Assembly: GCF_033807715.1 (NCBI RefSeq)
Contig: NC_084599.1
Span: 1,644,501 to 1,708,500 of the forward strand
Length of the DNA: 64,000 nt
Direction of reading: 5' to 3'
Source: Cololabis saira
Lineage: Eukaryota; Chordata; Actinopteri; Beloniformes; Belonidae
Shown: in pieces, positions 33,766 through 43,422 of the stretch
Position numbering within the stretch: position 1 is the first letter of the stretch
Layout of the letters: each line of letters begins with the position of its first letter
The notes under the pieces: generated by a model
What the model saw: the letters and a program-made list of their open reading frames with translations, nothing else
Told to the model about the DNA's origin: nothing
Database searches by the model: none
Position numbers and translations under genes: made by a program

Positions 33766-35322
33766 TCACTTGGCGTGTGAGCTGCTCTGGGAGCCGAAGA
33801 GGCTCCGGTAAAGTTCGTCCCGCGCCTCGTCGCTCACAGAGCTGTAGTCCATAGGTGCCATGTAATTCACCAACTTGCTGTGGATGTGGAATCGGACTTT
33901 CCGCCCCTTGCTGGCTTTGGTATCTACTTTTTTCTTGATCTTGCTGCGCAGTTTCTGAATGGCCAACCACTGCCTGCCCATGGCCACCTGATTGTTGGAG
34001 TTTGTTGCACTTGTCTTGCGCTCAATCAGCTCTCTGAGGAGCTGGTGGTAAAAGTCATCATCATCAAAGATATCCTTATCCACATCTTTTAAATGCATGT
34101 TTGCCTTCAGCTGTTGTCCTTCAACCTCTCCCACTGCAAGAACGGACGACAGCTCCTTTTTGCCCAGGACTGAGTACTCGGAGCGCCGGGTCTGGGTGCG
34201 CCGCACCAGCCTCTCCCGGTCCACCAGCACCTGCTCCACCTGGCTCAGAATGTTTCTCTCAAATGCCCCAAAACCTTTGCTGCTCTTGCCAATAGTCAGC
34301 TTAGTTTTATCATCCCACTTTTGTAACACAGTGCTGCAATAAGGATCAAAAGCAGCAAAACGCTTCGCCATGACAACAGGGTACTCTGCCATATCCACTT
34401 TTCGTTTGGTAGCTCCAGAATCCTGAGCTGCCCTCATGTCCTCTTCATCATCATCATCATCACTAGTTACCATCTCATCTCCTTTGTGAGCCTGCAGCTT
34501 CCCCTCAGGAACCCCCCTGGTGTCGGGGTTCTGCAGCAGCAGCTGGCCGTGCAGCTCCAGCAGGGACCTCTGCAGAGCTTTCACAGCCTTGTGCGTGGTC
34601 TTCAGAGCCCCCGGGAGCTCCGCTCCACCTCTCCTCTGGAAGTCTGGGAAGGTCTGTGGCTGTGGAAGTTGATTGGCCAGCACCAGAGCTTTCTGGATTT
34701 TAATTCGGCCCTCAAGAAGCTGGTCCCACAAGGACAGCTGGTTTTTCACAGCTTTTCCTTTTTCAACCTCCTCATCCACTTTATTTTGGGAAAGTGTGCA
34801 GATGGTCAGCCCGTCCTGCCCATCCTCCTCCTCACTGTCATCAGACTCCTCACCCGTGTCCTGCTCTCCTTCACCCGTGTCCTGCTCTCCTTCACTCGTG
34901 TCCTGCTCTCCTTCACCCGTGTCCTGCTCTCCTTCACTCACTCCCAGCTCATCCAAGCCCTCTGTAACTTTCTGGAAATCCAGTTGTTGAGGAAAGGCGA
35001 TATCGATCTCTTCACTCTCCACTGGATCTTCTGTTTCATCTACTTCACTGTATCTATCCTCTCCCCCTTCTTCGTCCTCATCTGTGTATGTTTCCGTCTC
35101 CATGGTGAGCTGTGTGCGGGACACAGGCTGGCCCCGGTATCGCGCGTCTCTGGACGGGAGGGGAGCGCGTCGTCGCAGAGAACTGAGACCGACTCCGTCG
35201 TCCTCGTCGAATCTCTCGATCACTCTGGCCTTGGTCGCCTCGTCGCCATCATCCTCTGGATCAGCAAATTTAGGCAAAGGATTTAATAAATCCTCAAGCT
35301 CTTGTGAAAACGAGCTAGCCAT
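33766..35322 (-). CDS. aatf: Apoptosis-antagonizing transcription factor (AATF/Che-1), intronless
   Basis: Nucleolar protein of the small-subunit processome and RNA-polymerase-II cofactor in stress responses. A single 518-codon frame. I chose the Met of MASSFSQELEDLLNP because it aligns with the family's N-terminus; an in-frame Met 12 codons upstream (35358) gives an unrelated leader. In order: N-terminal LLNP...ATKARVIERFDE block, long acidic region (residues ~75-175) with near-identical repeats of GEQDT (34850-34940), the conserved EEVEKGKAVKNQLSLWDQLLEGRIK segment, a second acidic patch, YPVVMAKRFAAFDPY, DKTKLTIGKSSKGFGAFER, and the C-terminal IFDDDDFYHQLLRELIER, GRQWLAIQKLRSKIKKKVD and ELYRSLFG blocks. 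Length is close to human AATF (~560). No intron interrupts it, unlike the multi-exon mammalian gene, suggesting an old retrocopy or complete intron loss. Starts 631 bases from magoh, divergently. Confidence 0.93.
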   Translation of the reverse strand: MASSFSQELEDLLNPLPKFADPEDDGDEATKARVIERFDEDDGVGLSSLRRRAPLPSRDARYRGQPVSRTQLTMETETYTDEDEEGGEDRYSEVDETEDPVESEEIDIAFPQQLDFQKVTEGLDELGVSEGEQDTGEGEQDTSEGEQDTGEGEQDTGEESDDSEEEDGQDGLTICTLSQNKVDEEVEKGKAVKNQLSLWDQLLEGRIKIQKALVLANQLPQPQTFPDFQRRGGAELPGALKTTHKAVKALQRSLLELHGQLLLQNPDTRGVPEGKLQAHKGDEMVTSDDDDDEEDMRAAQDSGATKRKVDMAEYPVVMAKRFAAFDPYCSTVLQKWDDKTKLTIGKSSKGFGAFERNILSQVEQVLVDRERLVRRTQTRRSEYSVLGKKELSSVLAVGEVEGQQLKANMHLKDVDKDIFDDDDFYHQLLRELIERKTSATNSNNQVAMGRQWLAIQKLRSKIKKKVDTKASKGRKVRFHIHSKLVNYMAPMDYSSVSDEARDELYRSLFGSQSSSHAK

Positions 35323-35503
35323 GGCTGAAAGTTGACAATAATCACACGTGTAGCGCACGTAGAACCGTTCCTTAGCGAGGCAGTGACGTCAACAAGATGC
35401 GACGAAATATTTGTGTGTGACCCCTCGTTGGTGACTTTCAGGCAAACTTTAATTACTTTATTTACTTATATGTATATATTCAAAAAAAGACAACAATAGC
35501 GTA

Positions 35504-35549
<46 letters not shown>

Positions 35550-35581
35550 GTATATATATATATATATATATATACATTTAT

Positions 35582-35657
<76 letters not shown>

Positions 35658-35953
35658 TACGCTGTTGTCAGCATTCACTGTCATTGATCAAGGTTGATAA
35701 ATTTAAACAATAAATCTTTTAAACAAATGATCTAAAACCAGAAATATTATATACATTTAGAACCAATTATATTATATGGCTGTTTTTTGATTCTGTGGTT
35801 TGGGGGATTTTAACGAGATCGTGAAGTTTTCTTGTTCCTTCATTTCTCATGAACTCCCTGCAAGACGAGAAATCGGGGAAACCTATTCTAAATCAGCGCA
35901 TGCGCAGAGCGTGTTCTCTCCTGCTCTCTCTCTCGGCGGCTCAGCGGTGAATA
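35323..35953. promoter_or_regulatory. Divergent aatf / magoh promoter region
   Basis: The 631 bases between the two opposed start codons must carry both 5' UTRs and promoters. The magoh-proximal 120 bases are richer in G+C and CpG than the middle; the middle is an AT dinucleotide block (35490-35668). No TATA box is convincing outside that block. Confidence 0.6.
35490..35668. repeat. (TA)n/(ATAC) microsatellite bounded by inverted ends
   Basis: About 140 bases of nearly pure TA repeat with two interruptions (aatg / cattta around 35546-35580). The borders are inverted copies of each other: GACAACAATAGCGTAGC on the left and GCTACGCTGTTGTC on the right, so the whole block can fold as a cruciform. 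It lies between aatf and magoh. Confidence 0.85.
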
Positions 35954-38900
35954 ATGTCCACCAGCGACTTCTACCTGCGCTATTATGTTGGACACAAGGG
36001 GAAGTTTGGACACGAGTTTCTGGAATTTGAATTCAGACCTGACGGTTGGTTATATTTAGTGATAAATGGAATGTTTATTTCCGTCCCTGAAGCCGGCGTT
36101 GTTAGCAGCTAGCAGCTAGCAGCGGCTAGGCCGCGGCGGCGCACGCGTTAACCCTCGCTAACCCTCGCTGCTTTCAGTGTTTATCGCTTATAAATCTACT
36201 AATACTGTTCAGAGCTTGTGTGTGTGTGTGTGTTGTAAGTTGTGTGGTTTGTGAAGATGTTAACATACGTAACTTTTCAACCTTAAAAAGCGAGTTTCTC
36301 TTTGTTGCAGGTAAATTAAGGTACGCCAACAACAGCAACTACAAGAATGACGTCATGATCCGGAAAGAGGTAACTGTTAAACACAATGAATGAATGAATT
36401 CATGTAAGCTTTATTCCGAACATGAGAAAACATAAAAACAACACACAAGTCAAAATAGTCAAAACAACAAAAAAATAAATAAAACAGTGTTACCATGTCC
36501 GAAAAGTAGTAGAAAGAAGTTTGTGCTTATTTAATCCTAATATCTCCCTCTCAGTAATTACAATCCTCAGTTGATTTCAATGTCCTGTCTTAACACATAT
36601 TCACAAACTACTGCATATATTGTGAACCAACTCCTCATGCATATACATAGTTACATATTTACATTACATATGTAGATATTTACAAACTAAGAAAATAAAT
36701 AATGTGAGTAAACTAGTGAGTAAACGATGGAAACCCCTGGTGATCGTCAAAGCCCTTCATCCTCCCTGTTTCCTGTAAAACCATATTTTTGTCCCGCTGT
36801 TTGAACCGGCTTGGACGTTGCTTGAGCTCCGACCCAAACTGTTCCACAACTTCACTCCACATATGGAAATGGTAAATGTTTTGAGTGTTGTGCGGACACA
36901 AAGATGTTTTAAATTGTTCTCCTCTCTCAAATTATAATCCCCATCTCTGTTAAAAAACAATTTTTTTGGGATATTTCCAGGAAGCATGTTGTTTTTAGCT
37001 TTGTACATAGTTTGTGCTGTTTGAAAGTGAACCAGATCAGTAAATTTTAATGTTTTGGATTTTAAGAAGAGTGAATTTGTGTGATGTTTGTAACCGGATT
37101 TATGAATGATCCTTATGGCTCGTTTTTGCAGCATTGATAGTGATTGTAGTGTAGACTTATAAGTTTTGCCCCAAACCTCTGCACAGTAATTTAAATATGG
37201 TAAAACCAGTGAACAATAGAGAATGTGGAGTGATTTGTGGTCCAGAATATGTTTTTCCGTATTGATTACTGAGATGCTTCTGGATAGTTTGTTTTGTACA
37301 TGTTTTGAGTGAGAACAGTCAGCAAAAATATGAAGTCTGGTAGTGGAAGAAGATAAACATTTACATGTGCAAATATGATGATCTGCCAAGTAAGGTGGTG
37401 GGTATGGTAACATGTTGTGAAGAACAGGAGGAAGGACTTTGTGGACCGGGCATTGTGGTTGTGGGGCTGAATCAGGGATGAAGGGGCCTGACGGTCTAAC
37501 ATTGATATATACATGTTGGTTCAGTGTCCTCCTGCAGCTACTGAGTCAAATGTGTCCAGTCCCTGTCCCAGGGCGTGTCCTGCTTCACAGATCATTGAGT
37601 GCGTTTCACATGGGAAGTTTAATTCAAAATGAAAATGGCCATTCCGAAGTAAGTGGCTGATTCCGATTTTAAATCTGCTTTAAATTCATTCTGGTCTTTC
37701 TTTCTGCTCGTTCCCTCGCCCGTCTGTCTCCATGACGCTTATATTCCGCGCTGGGCTGGTTTTCCAAACAAAGTTTCAAGATGGCAGCACGCAGTAAACG
37801 CTGGTCAAGAGCAGAGACCATTTATTTAATACATAGAAATCATTAAAAGAACAGAAGGAAACAGAAAAATTGTGAGCTTTTCAAAGTTGTAGCGGCTAAG
37901 TTAGTTTTTCGGTTGGGTTTTATACCGAGACGCGTATCATCCCTAGTGCCTAGCATCACGCATCACAAGCTTTCTCCGACCCCAGACGGCCACTGTGACA
38001 CCGGCAGTTTGCAGCAGCAGTTACCGCCACCGCGTCCTCCAAACAAGGGACACTTTCAAATGTTATCAGAAATGAAGTGTTACCTTCAGAGAAGTGTTAT
38101 GGGCGCTAAAGGTAGCTAGTGCTCACTTTTCATACAAGTCATGTGAAGACATGAGACGGTTTTTCCAGGCTATGTTTCCAGATGGCCAAATAGCAACAAG
38201 ATTTGCTTGTGGCCAGTGGCGAAACAACTAGGCACCGGGCCCCGATGCAAGATCATTAAACCGGGCCCTGCCCATCAAAATGCAAAACAGACACGCTGTG
38301 ATTGACGCAATAGCAGATGCATCACCATTCAAATGACAACGGGCACTACTGACAGCTTTAACTCTTAACACAACCACAGCGCAGATAGATATGTTTAAAA
38401 AAAAAATCCACATCAATAACACAAGCACATTGCAATTTGGTGACACGGCAGAACACCACGTAAAAACAATCATAGCGCATAAACACAACAAAAAGCACAT
38501 ATAACCAACAGCATAACGCACACAGTGCGCCGGTGTGCGACAGAACACCGGCAGTGCAACAGCTGAGAATAAACCCACACAGCGCACAGATTGAAATTTG
38601 GTGGCACGGCGGCACACCAAATAAAAACATCATAAACACGCATAAACACAAACAAACTAGTGATAGACTATCACTACAACAAATATTAATAATAAAGATC
38701 ATTACTTACCATTACAGTTTGACTTTCCGGGCCGGGCAAAGTCATTAATTAATTCCTGATAACAATTCAACTCTGAAGGCTGATTTATGGTTCCGCGTTA
38801 CACCAACGCAGAGCCTACGGCGTAGGGTACGCGGAGACGCACTACGTACGGCGCGAGTCGCCGCGTACCCTACGCCGTACCCTACGGCGTAGCCTCTGCG

Positions 38901-39098
38901 TCGCTTTTAACGCTTAACCATAATTCAGGCTTCACTCCTTTCCTCTCCTCACTCGCTAACTCTTCCTCTACGCAAATATGGGTTACACATGCGCACTTCA
39001 CCGGCATCATCCGAGATCATCTATAAATGTATTGTTTTATTTAAACTAGATATATCTTTATAACCAGCCCATAACATTGATGTAAAAACACACACCTC

Positions 39099-39129
<31 letters not shown>

Positions 39130-42100
39130 CACGTCCCCAGGTCCTGCGCTTGCGGGCCCTGGACACGTGCGGGCCCCTATGCAGTCGCATTGTCTGCATA
39201 TATGGTAGTTTCGCCACTGCTTGTGGCGAAGGCAAATGCGCATATCTGTGTACATTTGGACTGGCACCCGACTTTAAAGGACTCACTTTAAGCCGAGTGT
39301 CAAAGCAAAGATAGGTCATGTTATTTGACAAAAGCCTGAATCACTACTTGCAGTCTAAACAGCAACAGGTAAGCACTGTAAACGGCTCCCGACATCATCT
39401 TAAGATATCTTTATTAAAAATGGCTATTCAGTCATTCTGTTAACTTAAGTGTTTGTTAAGAAATGAATGTACAGACTGGGATGAGTATGAGAAGTTTATT
39501 TAGAAATTTTGTGTGTGTATACCGGCCGTGATGTTTGAGTATGAGCAGAGTGCTCCAGTATTAGATTACTATACAACATATACTACAACATATTGCTGGT
39601 ATATCAGTGTTAGTGTAAGGCTGGTGTAGAGTTAAGCCATACTTTATTGAATTAATCCTTTTTTGGGTCGTGAGTAAGAGAAAAAGAACGGAGACAACTT
39701 CTGAGTTGGAGTGTACTTTAATGACCCACCACAGTGTAGGATTTTAGAACATCAACACGTATCACTCCACCCAATCTAAAACAGACTAATCGCAATGCTG
39801 ACTAGTGTAACCTAGTCCCTGATTTACATCAGAATATACAGAATATATTTATAAAATAATGAACCATGAATTACCAAAATAAACTTAACAAAAATGAATC
39901 TCCTCTTACATTAGTTTAAACAAATGTTTATTTTGTATAACACAATAATTGTCATTAGATCTCCACTGTGGTGACTTTTTACATAGTTTTATTCCTATAT
40001 TTCATTCATACATTGATGTTTTAGAGGTCATGTATAGTCATGGAAACTTGCTGCCAAGTCATGGAAATGTGTTGGTTAAAATGTGTCTGAACCCTGTACA
40101 GATACAGATATTTTGTCTGGTTTTCTGTTCTTGGCCAGGGTTCCATCATGTAAATGTGGCCAGTGCTGCTGGAGTCTCTGATGGGATACTGACCTTTCAG
40201 TTGCTCCCTCAGCAGACTGCAGCAAAGTAGATGGCACTTGTCATCACACACTGCAGATCTCCAACATCTTGGTGAAACTCAAACTTTTGGGGATATTAGA
40301 ACCATAAAATGACGACATAGTTTTTCAGATATTCAGTTTAACCCTCCGGGACACCTTTTAATAATTGTTACACTCTGACCCCTTCGCGCAAAAAACGCGC
40401 TTTTCTTAAGGTAGCTATAAAACATATTATACATTAATATTATATTCTACTTTAATTGAGCTAATTTCTTTCACCAATATCTGACCTAAGTATTGATATC
40501 AAATATTCATGATTTTCTAAAGATTTAACCCTTTAAATGCCAGGTTTTTGTCACGATGCCACCATGTTTTTAGATGAAAAAAACTGAAAAATTGAATTAT
40601 TTTCAATATACTACTTGCAAAGTAGATTTTTTTGTTTTGGGTTATTACAGCCTGGGATATGTCAATGATGGGTAGCAACATTGATTTTCATGCATTATTA
40701 TTTTTTGTGCAGTGTCAAATACTCACACTTTGACCCCTTCGCGCAAAAAACGCGCTTTTCATAAGGTAGCTATAAAACATATTATACATTAATATTATAT
40801 TCTACTTTAATTGAGCTAATTTCTTTCACCAATATCTGACCTAAGTATTGATATCAAATATTAATTATATTTTAAAGATTTAACCCTTTAAATGCCAGGT
40901 TTTTGTCACGATGCCACCATGTTTTTAGATGAAAAAAACTGAAAAATTGAATTATTTTCAATATACTACATGCAAAGTAGATTTTTTTGTTTTGGGTTAT
41001 TACAGCCTGGGATATGTCAATGATGAGTAGCAACATTGATTTTCATGCATTATTATGTTTTGCGCAGTGTCAAATACTCACACTTTGACCCCTTCGCGCA
41101 AAAAACGCGCTTTTCATAAGGTAGCTATAAAACATATTATACATTAATATTATATTCTACTTTAATTGAGCTAATTTCTTTCACCAATATCTGACCTAAG
41201 TATTGATATCAAATATTCATGATTTGTTAAAGATTTAACCCTTTAAATGCCAGGTTTTTGTCACGAGGCCACCATGTCTTTAGATGAAAAAAACTGAAAA
41301 ATTGAATTATTTTCAATATACTACATGCAAAGTAGATTTTTTTGTTTTGGGTTATTACAGCCTTGGATATGTCAATGATGAGTAGCAACATTGATTTTCA
41401 TGCATTATTATTTTTTGTGCAGTGTCAAATACTCACACTTTGACCCCTTAGCGCAAAAAACGCGCTTTTCATAAGGTAGCTATAAAACGTATTAAACATT
41501 AATATTATATTCCACTTTTATTGAGCTAATTTGTTTCACCAATATCTGACCTAAGTATTGATATCAAATATTAATTATATTTTAAAGATTTAACCCTTTA
41601 AATGCCAGGTTTTTGTCACGATGCCACCATGTTTTTAGATGAAAAAAACTGAAAAATTGAATTATTTTCAATATACTACATGCAAAGTAGATTTTTTTGT
41701 TTTGGGTTATTACAGCCTGGGATATGTCAATGATGAGTAGCAACATTGATTTTCATGCATTATTATGTTTTGCGCAGTGTCAAATACTCACACTTTGACC
41801 CCTTCGCGCAAAAAACGCGCTTTTCATAAGGTAGCTATAAAACATATTATACATTAATATTATATTCTACTTTAATTGAGCTAATTTCTTTCACCAATAT
41901 CTGACCTAAGTATTGATATCAAATATTCATGATTTGTTAAAGATTTAACCCTTTAAATGCCAGGTTTTTGTCACGAGGCCACCATGTCTTTAGATGAAAA
42001 AAACTGAAAAATTGAATTATTTTCAATATACTACATGCAAAGTAGATTTTTTTGTTTTGGGTTATTACAGCCTTGGATATGTCAATGATGAGTAGCAACA

Positions 42101-43383
42101 TTGATTTTCATGCATTATTATTTTTTGTGCAGTGTCAAATACTCACACTTTGACCCCTTAGCGCAAAAAACGCGCTTTTCATAAGGTAGCTATAAAACGT
42201 ATTAAACATTAATATTATATTCCACTTTTATTGAGCTAATTTGTTTCACCAATATCTGACCTAAGTATTAATATCAAATATTCATTATTTTTTAAAGATT
42301 TAACCCTTTAAATGCCAGGTTTTTGTAATGATGTCATGTTTTTAGATGAACAACACAGGGAACACAGAGCAGCAACATTGATCTTCATGCATTATTATTT
42401 TTTATGCATTTCAAAAGGTAGCTATAACACATACTTTTTTACCCAGAAGTGAAACAATGAACCAGGAACAGTGAGCCAGGAACATCAAAACTGACTAAAT
42501 AACATTCAATAACAGCAACAAAATTGTGACAGAGAGAAAGAGACTGTGTGTGTGTGCGTGTGCGCGTGTGTGTGTGTGCGTGTGTGTCAGTTCAGGTGAG
42601 GCAGGAGCTGCAAACAATTTGGTAGTGCTCCTTGCAGATGGGACTGTCGCACTTTCTGCAGGTGGAGTAGACGTAGGAGTGTGTTGCTGGTGCTCAAAAC
42701 ACACTGCCTCCTCCTCTGGGTGGTGTGTGGGGATGGGCTTGCACTTGAGCTTGGACCTGGGTCTCCTTTGAGTTCAGCACCAACACCAAGGCAGCAGCAG
42801 CTGGTGTGCGGGGAGGTGGCGTCTCCTTGCCATTTGTGGAGCCACAAGAGTCTTCCCCAGCTCCTCAATGAACAGCCTCCTCCGCTAACTTTTTCCCCGT
42901 TGCCATGAGGGATCCACGGTGGTCCAAAGGATGAAAGCAAATTTCACTGCCACTGAATTTCCCCACTTGTGGAAGTCTCATCTTCCTCACTGTCAGAGGA
43001 CACATCCAAGCTCTCAGAAGACGATTCAGACACCGGTTCCTCGTCTGTAGTATCTGTGTTCTCTGTGTCAGATTCCTCTTGCCCGCGATCAGAATCAGAC
43101 TCCATCACTATGTCCAAAGCGTTGTGCACTCAATAGGCTCTCTCCATCTTGCCGAATAAGAAATGAATGAGTTTGTTATGATTCTCTCTATGGCTGCACC
43201 TTCCATGTGATTCAAGATGCCCCATGTTTGGATTTATTTGTGTTTATGGACCTCTTGTGTAGGTGTGTGTGGTGTGCATTTATACAAAATAATCTTAGAG
43301 GGGCTCTAAACTTCTGCACAAAAACGATGTGAATGAATGAAAACAGTGGCACTTGAAAGCCTTTGCTCATAATGTCATAAGGT

Positions 43384-43422
<39 letters not shown>

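Larger units (their letters stand above)
38111..39371 (+). pseudogene. Broken exon of a multicopy (probably transposon-derived) gene, split by a hAT MITE
   Basis: If the insertion 38214-39219 and one 8-base duplicate are ignored, one frame runs [20 protein letters not shown], then [29 protein letters not shown]..., one TAG stop, then [18 protein letters not shown] up to a GT donor-like site at 39371. It resembles uncharacterised, repeated teleost genes with a FPD..IA..F.CG.RK.AY pattern, which I cannot name with certainty. Confidence 0.5.

Noticed and set aside
35084..35335. Plus-strand frames over aatf (e.g. 34486-35286)
   Set aside because: Shadows of the real minus-strand aatf frame.
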